A stretch of 64,000 bases of DNA. Source: Paragonimus skrjabini miyazakii (taxonomy: Eukaryota > Platyhelminthes > Trematoda > Plagiorchiida > Troglotrematidae). The stretch is taken from contig JTDE01021392.1 of assembly GCA_014338405.1 (NCBI GenBank), positions 5,967 to 69,966 of the forward strand. Reading direction: 5' to 3'. Both the position numbers and the translations under genes were made by a program. Positions 63,001-64,000 of the stretch are shown in pieces. The notes under the pieces were generated by a model that saw only the letters and a program-made list of their open reading frames with translations, had not been told where the DNA came from and did no database searches. How positions within the stretch are numbered: position 1 is the first letter of the stretch; the number at the start of each line of letters is the position of its first letter.

Positions 63001-63908
63001 AATTCGGTCTTCGAAATGCTACACTCCGGTGGATCTTTTACATTCTTGTTCGTTCGTTCTACTTAGGCATTGGTTAGTACCATTAGTTCACACAATAGGC
63101 TAGAAACAGTTGCACTTCTTTTCCAACTAATACGGTTTCTTGTTTTCCTAATCATCGATTTCTGATCTGTTCCTACTGAAATTGAATATGATGACCAAAG
63201 ATGAACAGCCCTTAAGAAAAACCTCGTATTTGATCACGAATTAGTCTCTAAAACAACAACAAAATAATCAGATGACTTTGGACCAAGTTATTAAAAATAT
63301 AGTTTCTGCTTACAATGTCGTATACAGATTTTCGTATTCCTAATATACTGGACGACATAATTTCCTTCAAAACGACTACGCTAAAACATATCTCATTGGA
63401 ACGAAAAAGTTCGAATGTCCCCAGTGCCGCCAGCCCTAGCAGCAAACCATCGTATTTCTATTCGTTACTGGAAGACTACCTACGAACTGATGATCAAACG
63501 ACTGCTGCCAATATCTAGCGAATGAGGACATAGCATCAGATAGTGGTATTTCAAGTTACAGATACATGCTGCTTGAAAAATCTAAGCACGAAACTTACGG
63601 TTCAGAGCAAACTAGTTGAAGCGAATAGACTTACTTGGTCGAGGTGGTGGCTGAATGCAAGAGTTAGGGTATGTGGATGCATCCAGAATAGGCTTCCATG
63701 GATTCGGCTTTTTAGGATTTTTAAACCTGCGGTCCCCAGTAGGTGGTTGGGCGAACGGTATCCCAAGAAATGTGTACACGTTCTTCCCCAGGATGTACTT
63801 CTGTCTGCCACTGACTGGACCATAGTTTGTACGAACTATGATGTTGTCACAAATAGCGTAACCGAACAGGGCAAGTAATGAAATACATGTTAGAACACCG
63901 CTATGCAT
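7120..63908 (-). CDS. Cholinesterase-family pseudoenzyme, nine exons, 3' end missing
   Basis: Whole-gene entry; exons are listed separately. Joining 63635-63908, 41176-41438, 37002-37162, 35417-35570, 21358-21561, 19700-19847, 17544-17728, 8414-8554 and 7120-7322 gives 1733 nt with every junction in phase and every intron GT-AG. The protein has a signal peptide (about residues 1-20), the IPFAQPPTGDRRFKNP block, a Cys84-Cys112 loop with Trp102 ten residues before the second Cys as in the choline site of acetylcholinesterase, EDCLYLN, a GVNKDEG acid motif (Glu401), Cys294-Cys310, and Cys494 awaiting a partner in the missing C-terminus. NXS/T sites occur at 123, 300, 334, 473 and 555. The family's GESAG nucleophile elbow reads GHAGG (Ala240) and the catalytic His is Gln533, so acetylcholine hydrolysis is not expected. 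Likely roles are adhesion, ligand binding or scavenging at the surface or secreted, as for non-catalytic relatives such as neuroligins; this is inference. About 40-90 residues should remain 3' of the last exon. Confidence 0.93.
7323..8413 (-). other. Intron 8 of the cholinesterase-like gene
   Basis: GT-AG intron of 1.1 kb. No repeat or second gene recognised inside it. Confidence 0.85.
8414..8554 (-). CDS. Exon 8: GDYNVKCP segment
   Basis: Residues 464-510, 47 codons in phase 0. Acceptor GTTGTTTTCAG, donor GTTAGT. Contains VGGDYNVKCPMIEFADFYS, equivalent to the GDxNVxCP segment of acetylcholinesterase; Cys494 normally pairs with a C-terminal cysteine that is not in the exons found. Sequon at N473. 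Confidence 0.93.
8978..9019. repeat. TA microsatellite
   Basis: About 42 bp of uninterrupted TA dinucleotides. Confidence 0.95.
10135..10975 (+). pseudogene. RTE-like LINE, second family, 3' fragment
   Basis: Translated pieces show RFTYLGSCISGGGSV, AEARIMFANLRHL, then RWLGHVLRMPISRLSHRALF, WDPRD, RWMETLDEMAANRGQWHECC and RWLTELSVR, the conserved C-terminal half of flatworm RTE-type reverse transcriptases. Many stops and frameshifts break it. Positions 10827-10897 are identical over 71 bases to 45754-45824, just right of the assembly gap, so the two are copies of one family. Confidence 0.85.
11400..11665 (+). repeat. SINE-like repeat, decayed copy 2
   Basis: Matches the family consensus in order: TCGGTCATGCCTATTGTGA, GTGGTTAACACG, GAGGATATGTACTACTGATG, CTTGTGCTTCCTTCC and GGGTGGTGTTCA. 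It is heavily mutated; box A and box B are poorly kept. Confidence 0.65.
12880..12965 (-). repeat. PLE terminal-repeat remnant
   Basis: On the minus strand GAATTGGATCAATGGAACTC followed by AATGTTTC matches the sequence just downstream of the hammerhead motif of the intact PLE (AATGGATTAAGGGAACTC, then AATGTTTT at 33.43 kb). Confidence 0.45.
13455..13580 (+). repeat. PLE terminal repeat with dead hammerhead motif
   Basis: Contains ACGAAATGTTAACATGTCGC, the conserved right half of the PLE hammerhead, preceded by AACGAGAATAA where an active copy has CTGATGAGAGTAA. The base after the stem III AACAT is G rather than A, C or T, so self-cleavage is not expected. Confidence 0.55.
14455..14560 (-). 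repeat. SINE-like repeat, decayed minus copy
   Basis: The + strand GCCATGCTTTCACATGAAAC and CATGCTGACCAATGTGCCG parallel the minus-oriented SINE text GCCACGCTTTCATGAGGCAA and GTGTTGACCACTGCGCC. It lies directly left of a plus-oriented piece. Confidence 0.55.
14575..14720 (+). repeat. SINE-like repeat, 3' part
   Basis: Matches the family 3' half: CACTGCCGATGAGAACTA, CAATCTAGTGCTTCTTTTCG and GATCAATTGTGAGTGATG. It lacks the tRNA-like head in this orientation. Confidence 0.65.
14805..15060 (+). repeat. SINE-like repeat, 5' and tRNA-like part
   Basis: Begins with GGGGTTATCGATTGCATTTA and TCTCCTCTCAAGACACTCAA, matching the 5' extension seen at 42001. It continues through a decayed tRNA-like core with GGAGTTCAAGTCCCTC as box B and ends near AATAACAGCAGAAATA. 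Confidence 0.65.
16305..16400 (+). repeat. tRNA-like SINE head, different family
   Basis: Box A-like TAGTTCAGCTGATAAAGC and box B-like GGTTCGAATAAAGCC are spaced as in a tRNA-derived promoter. I see no clean cloverleaf acceptor stem, so this is read as a SINE or tRNA pseudogene and not a working tRNA. Confidence 0.5.
17262..17307. repeat. Short tandem duplication
   Basis: The unit AGTATATGCCCCGTATACGT followed by ATGTAT is repeated almost twice back to back. Confidence 0.8.
17544..17728 (-). CDS. Exon 7: helical region after the catalytic acid
   Basis: Residues 402-463. Acceptor TTTTCTTGTTAG, donor GTAAGT. The two leading bases complete the Gly of KDEG. The sequence GMYHLLQSLRPFF and the following helices are weakly conserved, as expected for this part of the fold. 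The exon is placed mainly by splice sites, phase and order. Confidence 0.88.
17729..19699 (-). other. Intron 6 of the cholinesterase-like gene
   Basis: GT-AG intron of 2.0 kb with no recognised element. Confidence 0.85.
19700..19847 (-). CDS. Exon 6: acyl-pocket region and catalytic acid
   Basis: Residues 353-401 plus one base. Acceptor TATTTTCCTTCAG, donor GTAAGT. Reads YYFDIPFKPVISPPLLP (the acyl-pocket strand region), then RIMLGVNKDEG. Glu401 is the family's catalytic acid and is the only member of the catalytic triad retained. Confidence 0.93.
19848..21357 (-). other. Intron 5 of the cholinesterase-like gene
   Basis: GT-AG intron of 1.5 kb with no recognised element. Confidence 0.85.
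21358..21561 (-). CDS. Exon 5: second disulfide loop
   Basis: Residues 285-352, exactly 68 codons in phase 0. Acceptor TTATTTTAG, donor GTAAGT. Contains ARLMATLSGCKV, Cys294 and Cys310 (ELGKCLRS), matching the middle disulfide of cholinesterases, and two glycosylation sequons (N300, N334). Confidence 0.92.
21630..21790 (-). repeat. SINE-like repeat, 3' part
   Basis: The + strand shows GAACATCACTCACATTTGAT, GACTTTCCAGCTAGCTTCTT and GAAAAGAAGCACTAGACTTG, the reverse complement of the family 3' half. The tRNA-like head is decayed or absent. Confidence 0.7.
24920..25110 (+). repeat. PLE leader-like repeat
   Basis: Contains CACACCAAATCTAGTACGAA and ATAACTTGCTCATAACGTTG then TGTTATTCTCAATCCAT. 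The first part recurs on the minus strand at 57.8-57.9 kb and, diverged, at 30.66 kb; the second matches the leader of the intact PLE at 31.1 kb (ATAAATTGCTCGTAGCGTTG). Confidence 0.55.
26935..27130 (+). repeat. SINE-like repeat, decayed copy
   Basis: Shows family blocks ACCTAATGTGGGACCAGATG, GTCGACTCAGTTGCTTCATG, GTTTGAGTCCTAACC (box B-like) and GCGAGAGCGAAACTCG, then AAAAGAGGCTGGGTTGGAAG. Confidence 0.65.
29140..30640 (+). pseudogene. Divergent Penelope-like or related GIY-YIG retroelement, decayed
   Basis: Pieces in several frames follow the order of a PLE polymerase: LFYGIPKGGQGWFTSILYSN near 29.38 kb corresponds to the YGLPKxHK-GxPLRPI block; a DVSSA piece near 29.58 kb to the palm; CNYLDLLVKADSKQRFRVSV and RYPYFSTSHPVGTKRSVIRS at 29.99-30.14 kb to the FLD and YRKPT-HxDRYLxxxSxHP region; ETSRQLKIRVAEHK near 30.46 kb to the GIY-YIG endonuclease (YIGETGRxLxxRxxEH). 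Stops and shifts are frequent. The residues differ clearly from the 31.2-kb ORF, so this is a separate, older clade. Confidence 0.6.
30640..31222 (+). repeat. Leader of the intact Penelope-like element
   Basis: Precedes the 680-codon ORF. It holds two related blocks (30.66-30.80 and 31.03-31.16 kb) with AACGTTGAGTGTTATAAATT and GCTCGTAGCGTTGTGTTGTC. A perfect hairpin GGCCACC-GGA-GGTGGCC sits at 31080-31096. Blocks of this type recur at 24.9 and 57.8 kb. Confidence 0.55.
31080..31096 (+). other. Perfect 7-bp hairpin in PLE leader
   Basis: GGCCACCGGAGGTGGCC: 7-bp stem with a GGA loop, about 125 bases upstream of the PLE start codon. Its role is unknown. Confidence 0.7.
31223..33265 (+). CDS. 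Penelope-like retroelement polymerase (RT + GIY-YIG), uninterrupted ORF
   Basis: 680 codons. Order: N-terminal leader; LVFLKPDKSSGVVIMKKEDY (about 122-141); a degraded YGLPKTHK box reading RMRGSPKTLK, followed by PILSMNNSAYHKLARWL; YSADVDSLFTNVPLRETV; GVAMGSPLGPILADVFLGML; KRYVDILVF at 366-374; LPFLDILITRR; SVYRKPTWSGQYLQFSS; and a C-terminal GIY-YIG domain with CICNDVYIGRTDRRLHQRM AEHIPKWL (Tyr579, Arg582). In life it would nick DNA and prime reverse transcription of its own RNA. The catalytic YVDD has lost one Asp (Tyr368-Val-Asp370-Ile), consistent with an in-frame 3-base deletion, so activity is doubtful. It lies inside intron 4, antisense to the host gene. The first Met is taken by ORF extent only. 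Confidence 0.92.
   Translation: MNALYTFDLLSSVINVKLAIFIQTAHSNTHFTKVQLDVLSLGLDFKVPPKQVNKLQTQVQFDNLYEQVKDLTPASLDNADWFRAKLVNISHEFLLAPIRQHCCLSAEHYRAIKELKEMIGLVFLKPDKSSGVVIMKKEDYVAKMNVVFSNARKFQMDPRPSNNFLIEKQISRKLQILMLRGYISEVQYKKLKPTGRQTPRMRGSPKTLKTSIPPQPILSMNNSAYHKLARWLVDILKPVRELLSPNCVRSSFELAEILENNSASPQMMYSADVDSLFTNVPLRETVEFLCDFIFSQNVNLGIPLDLLKDLIFACTENIQFEFEGVNYRQIDGVAMGSPLGPILADVFLGMLERQFQGRISGVLLYKRYVDILVFTDECTFTSFYNYLNPLHPNLSVSYEMEVNNCLPFLDILITRRQDDTLQRSVYRKPTWSGQYLQFSSFAPISYKRGLVKTLFRRARMICTADRLEKEEEFIRKTLVDNGYPEKFVDIHSKKKEPKVVSCSAQKKNIFLQIQFKSDHLINNISHKLISALQRTYPAAQLRILLSTRGLSLHSGDTHSTDQSVSHVISQFSCICNDVYIGRTDRRLHQRMAEHIPKWLSTAISKNNLLTVTSSKAPASSIAKHILATGHLVDPVKSFKILLHNRNPKLLAISEAMLIKQHRPVLCAQRALTQSISLPWN
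33355..33415 (+). ncRNA. Hammerhead ribozyme motif of the PLE terminal repeat
   Basis: Core CTGATGA (33368-33374), a tiny stem II region GAGTAAATC (33375-33383), GAAA (33384-33387), then a palindromic stem III ATGTTAACAT (33387-33396) and C at the cleavage position (33397). Stem I can start with CGA before the core and TCG after the site. Hammerheads with minimal stem III are known in PLE terminal repeats; this one lies about 90 bases past the ORF stop, where such repeats sit. Confidence 0.75.
34305..34405 (-). repeat. tRNA-like SINE head
   Basis: On the minus strand GGGAGTTCAAATCTTCCC (34327-34310) resembles a box B with flanking T-stem pairing, and upstream text CATTTGAGTTACGAAGCC is a weak box A candidate. 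No full cloverleaf was seen. Confidence 0.4.
35417..35570 (-). CDS. Exon 4: nucleophile elbow with Ser replaced by Ala
   Basis: Residues 233-284. Acceptor AAATACAG, donor GTAAGA. Reads ITLFGHAGGVVCVALHLLSP then SSLFQQAILQSGSPLAWW. The family motif is FGESAGG; an ungapped alignment anchored by the LFG before and HLLSP after puts Ala240 at the nucleophile and His239 at the preceding Glu. No serine is available at the elbow even if a gap is allowed. Reading frame and flanking conserved blocks are intact. Confidence 0.95.
35571..37001 (-). other. Intron 3 of the cholinesterase-like gene
   Basis: GT-AG intron of 1.4 kb; nothing else recognised inside. Confidence 0.85.
37002..37162 (-). CDS. Exon 3: core alpha/beta-hydrolase strands
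   Basis: Residues 180-232 plus two bases. Acceptor TTATTCACAG, donor GTAAGC. Reads VVLVSIQYRLGPFGFLYL, APGNQGMMDQVAALEWVREN and IAYFGGNPKQ, the conserved stretch immediately before the nucleophile elbow of cholinesterases and carboxylesterases. Phase 0 in, phase 2 out. Confidence 0.95.
37163..41175 (-). other. Intron 2 of the cholinesterase-like gene
   Basis: GT-AG intron of 4.0 kb. Contains a short CCAAGTACA-type repeat near 37.85 kb and a TCC microsatellite at 39.3 kb; otherwise unassigned. Confidence 0.85.
39291..39323. repeat. TCC microsatellite
   Basis: About 33 bp of TCC repeats with one CCA interruption. Confidence 0.9.
41176..41438 (-). CDS. Exon 2: choline-site Trp loop and oxyanion region
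   Basis: Residues 92-179. Acceptor CCCAATGCAG, donor GTGAGT. Contains Trp102, the MSEDCLYLNIW motif with Cys112, and VMVWIHGGSLTRGSSSLEMYNG, the oxyanion-hole segment. Spacing Cys84-Cys112 (28 residues) and Trp102-Cys112 (10) fits acetylcholinesterases. The third glycine of the oxyanion GGG is Ser160. A glycosylation site is at N123. Exon 1 joins here in phase across a 22-kb intron. Confidence 0.94.
41533..41935 (-). repeat. SINE-like repeat, left arm of palindrome
   Basis: Full-length-looking copy in minus orientation. The 3' end is at the left (GAACATCACTCACAGTTGAT). The tRNA-like core around 41665-41745 has box B GGAGTTCTAGTCCCGGCAG and box A TGGCGCAGTGGTCAACACGG when read on the minus strand. 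The 5' extension runs to about 41935. It pairs with the plus copy that follows. Confidence 0.85.
41936..42335 (+). repeat. SINE-like repeat, right arm of palindrome
   Basis: Plus copy: 5' extension (TTATCGATTGGAGTTGAAAA at 42001), TCTCCTCTCAAGACGATCGG, then tRNA-like core with TGGCGCAGTGGTCAACACGG and GGAGTTCTAGTCCCGGCAG, tail TCTAGTGCTTCTTTTGAAAA and GTGAGTGATGTTCAACTTG. Its 3' end is followed by GACTACTCATCAGCAATATC, which resembles the outermost 5' sequence of the 55-kb copy. Confidence 0.85.
43660..45250 (-). pseudogene. RTE-like LINE reverse transcriptase (copy R)
   Basis: Read on the minus strand from about 45250: PIFK and NHRGIS pieces, REEQAGFRSG in another frame, VVCLDLKAAYDSVARNV, YGQLSRAFITSSGVRNECPI SSFLFSFVMNDILEGALEE, LTNLEYGDDIVLLSPTL (the catalytic YxDD is YGDD), MECGSHLQNAMLLQDWDIP, FTHFGSAISSTCIIADEI, YNAYVRSILLYGSETWPV and the C-terminal WDPRDHSIRWLETLSEMV. 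Frames break near 45.0, 44.57 and 44.16 kb. It shares with copy L (1-674) the same TGA after MAHIK. The 5' endonuclease half is missing. Confidence 0.88.
45300..46065 (+). pseudogene. RTE-like LINE, second family, split by assembly gap
   Basis: Left of the gap the plus strand translates in pieces to DRLQYTQNNDVDLQTGGKLI and DFDYDDDKKFLLDNFQAMW, the reverse-transcriptase palm where relatives have LEYADD. Right of the gap comes ECCRWLTELSVR and a 3' tail identical over 71 bases to 10827-10897. The gap therefore probably falls inside one element. It stands head to head with the minus-strand RTE copy at 43660-45250. Confidence 0.75.
45654..45753. other. Assembly gap (100 N)
   Basis: Exactly 100 N, the usual placeholder for a gap of unknown size, lying within an RTE LINE. 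Confidence 0.99.
49500..49620 (-). repeat. PLE terminal repeat, minus copy, with hammerhead remnant
   Basis: The minus strand reads CCTTGTTTTATGTAAACCCA to TTTTACGTTCGTGCTTGAAG and TGAGTAAACG. It mirrors 49945-50065 on the plus strand. The hammerhead core CTGATGAGAGTAAA has decayed to CTTGAAGTGAGTAAA and the right half is lost. Confidence 0.65.
49625..49944 (-). pseudogene. Penelope-like element, endonuclease C-terminal fragment
   Basis: On the minus strand: CSCGEVCIGRTHRCLRQRMA EHTPKWL, one broken stretch, then SIAKHIMETDYVVDPANSFQ VLLRIRNPKLLVFTEAMLID and CLSWN with a stop. These match the GIY-YIG domain and C-terminus of the 31.2-kb ORF (VYIGRTDRRLHQRM, SIAKHILATGHLVDPVKSF, SLPWN). It is 5' truncated at about 49944, where the plus-strand PLE terminal repeat begins. 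Confidence 0.85.
49945..50080 (+). repeat. 5' terminal repeat of the degraded PLE, hammerhead remnant
   Basis: CCTTGTTTCATGTGAATCCA to TTTTACGTTCGTGACTGAAG AGAGTAAACG then GAACTGGATCAAGGGAAGG. This is the counterpart of the sequence downstream of the intact PLE ORF; the core reads CTGAAGAGAGTAAA and the stem III palindrome is deleted. Confidence 0.6.
50216..52760 (+). pseudogene. Degraded Penelope-like element (PLE-B)
   Basis: Collinear with the 31.2-kb ORF in shifting frames: QTQLVVFSIGLKFKLPFK (50.38 kb); LVFLKPAIGSDVAIMTQLEY (50.64 kb); VDDILIFL (51.34 kb); PVHRKAPWNGYCLHCSSLAP KAYKCGLVETWF (51.50 kb); HVLCQFSYSCNEACIERASR (52.44 kb, the GIY-YIG start); PTNPLKLLVRNRNPELPAIG (52.63 kb). 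Many stops. About 0.5 kb of foreign sequence, including a 173-bp tandem dimer, interrupts it between 51.7 and 52.2 kb. Unlike the intact ORF it keeps the double Asp. Confidence 0.82.
51822..52167. repeat. Tandem dimer, 173-bp unit
   Basis: Two diverged units, 51822-51994 and 51995-52167. Shared blocks keep a constant 173-base offset: TTGGTCCGAT (51850 and 52023), GAGCGATG (51866 and 52039), GAGTGTT (51957 and 52131) and CTCCG (51977 and 52151). It is clearly richer in G and C than its surroundings. Confidence 0.75.
52765..52960 (+). repeat. 3' terminal repeat of the degraded PLE, hammerhead remnant
   Basis: Contains CTAGTGAGAGGAAACGGAAT and GTAAACATATCGCAACATAT, a mutated form of the hammerhead seen at 33368 (CTGATGA to CTAGTGA, GAAA to GGAA). 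With 49945-50080 it brackets the degraded PLE. Confidence 0.6.
54935..55345 (-). repeat. SINE-like repeat, longest single copy
   Basis: About 0.4 kb in minus orientation: GAACATCACTCACAATTGAT at the left (3' end), tRNA-like core with box B GGAGTTCTAGTCCCGGCAG and box A TGGCGCAGTGGTCAACACGG on the minus strand, then the 5' extension ending near ACTACTCATCGGTAATCAAA (minus). Nearly identical to the palindrome arms at 41.5-42.3 kb over the core. Confidence 0.85.
56925..56955. repeat. TTATG short tandem repeat
   Basis: About five TTATG-like units in a row, one with a C substitution. Confidence 0.8.
57780..57915 (-). repeat. PLE leader-like repeat
   Basis: On the minus strand CACACCAAATCTAGTACGAA TGAGGTCAAAAAGTTTGGG, then CAACATGGTTTATTGAGTTG and AACGTTGTGTTTTGGACC. 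The first block matches 24.96 kb closely. Confidence 0.5.
59745..60065 (-). pseudogene. Coding-like minus-strand remnant of unknown family
   Basis: The minus strand reads SQFDAANKGMHSWLLILISN DLPIAESMLEEKLSEMITAL ETMAFVTGND then a stop, followed in a nearby frame by LTLPKFHSIGLRSSSVESAN VLYVNGVDK. The amphipathic, charged composition looks like real protein, but I recognise no family and see no good splice acceptor. It could be a retroelement gag-like remnant or chance. Confidence 0.25.
60415..60570 (-). CDS. Orphan exon-like segment, unknown protein
   Basis: Bounded by a plausible acceptor (GTTCGGTTCTAG) and a strong donor (GTAAGTTG), open in one frame for 51 codons: LTTDPEYIIHTDQLYACYGK PFVKVSLGQPDTPPEDISNG then HNMFPTVVTLA. 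It is 156 bases long with phase 2 on both sides. Because exon 1 of the cholinesterase-like gene ends in phase 1 and joins exon 2 exactly, this segment cannot be included there without breaking the frame. It may belong to a nested gene on the same strand or be fortuitous. Confidence 0.35.
61128..61436 (-). other. Open frame of unknown significance
   Basis: A 102-codon minus-strand frame with a charged, low-hydrophobicity middle (FALDPVTKEAEVHSEKDNKS). No homology recognised and no convincing splice sites. Listed only because it is near the orphan exon-like segment. Confidence 0.2.
63635..63908 (-). CDS. Exon 1: signal peptide and N-terminus of cholinesterase-like protein
   Basis: Codes residues 1-91 plus one base. 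The start ATG (63908-63906) is followed directly by a hydrophobic signal sequence (MHSGVLTCISLLALFGYAIC), which supports this start. Mature chain begins around DNIIVRTNYGPVSG, then FLGIPFAQPPTGDRRF, the typical carboxylesterase type B N-terminal block, and Cys84 of the first disulfide. The donor is GTAAGT (63634-63629 on the minus strand). The leftover A joins AT of the next exon to make Asn92. Confidence 0.93.
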
Positions 63909-64000
63909 CAGTGTGTTGGCTCCCCGTCAAGTAGGACTTTACTCGAGCACATTTATATCCATAATGCAACCAAAAAATCAGGTTTAAACTGGGACGGATC

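Larger units (their letters stand above)
41439..63634 (-). other. Intron 1 of the cholinesterase-like gene
   Basis: GT-AG intron of about 22.2 kb (the assembly gap makes its true length uncertain). It carries the SINE palindrome, two head-to-head RTE fragments, the PLE pair, a SINE and one orphan exon-like segment. Stretches 42.35-43.65, 46.1-49.5, 53.0-54.9, 55.4-57.75, 57.95-59.7 and 60.6-63.6 kb contain no feature I can name. Confidence 0.8.

Noticed and set aside
1..64000. CRISPR arrays, operons, phage or bacterial insertion sequences
   Set aside because: No regular spacer-repeat arrays and no bacterial gene organisation; exon-intron structure and retroelements show eukaryotic DNA.

Overview
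The window looks like nuclear DNA of a parasitic flatworm, most likely a digenean trematode. This is inferred from one cholinesterase-family gene spread over about 57 kb with short exons and very long introns, from abundant RTE-like LINEs and Penelope-like retroelements (PLEs), and from flatworm-style tRNA-derived repeats. No species is assigned. There are no operons, bacterial features, rRNA genes or convincing functional tRNAs. A run of 100 N (45654-45753) marks an assembly gap.

The only host gene I can reconstruct lies on the minus strand, starting at 63908 and running left past 7120. Nine exons (63635-63908, 41176-41438, 37002-37162, 35417-35570, 21358-21561, 19700-19847, 17544-17728, 8414-8554, 7120-7322) join with GT-AG introns and perfectly matching phases into 577 codons plus two bases of a secreted acetylcholinesterase-like protein. 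The C-terminal exon or exons were not found. The protein keeps the cholinesterase fold signatures (signal peptide, three disulfide positions, choline-site Trp102, acid Glu401), but the nucleophile serine is Ala240 and the catalytic histidine is Gln533. It is therefore predicted to be a catalytically dead pseudoenzyme with an intact reading frame.

Everything else is mobile-element material sitting in the introns or beyond the last exon found. Left part (1-7119): an RTE LINE 3' fragment (1-674), a SINE at 2.2 kb, a TA repeat at 4.25 kb and otherwise unassigned DNA. Intron 7 (8.6-17.5 kb): a second RTE family (10.1-11.0 kb), several SINE copies and degraded PLE terminal pieces. Intron 4 (21.6-35.4 kb): a decayed PLE of a divergent clade (29.1-30.6 kb), then an uninterrupted 680-codon PLE ORF (31223-33265, reverse transcriptase plus GIY-YIG endonuclease) followed by a hammerhead-ribozyme motif at 33.37 kb. 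That ORF lacks one of the two aspartates of the reverse-transcriptase YVDD motif.

Intron 1 (41.4-63.6 kb) holds a large palindrome made of two head-to-head SINE copies (41.53-42.34 kb), two head-to-head RTE fragments around the gap (43.66-46.07 kb), a head-to-head PLE pair (49.5-52.95 kb) with a foreign 173-bp tandem dimer inside it, another SINE (54.94-55.34 kb) and one orphan exon-like segment (60415-60570) that does not fit the cholinesterase gene.
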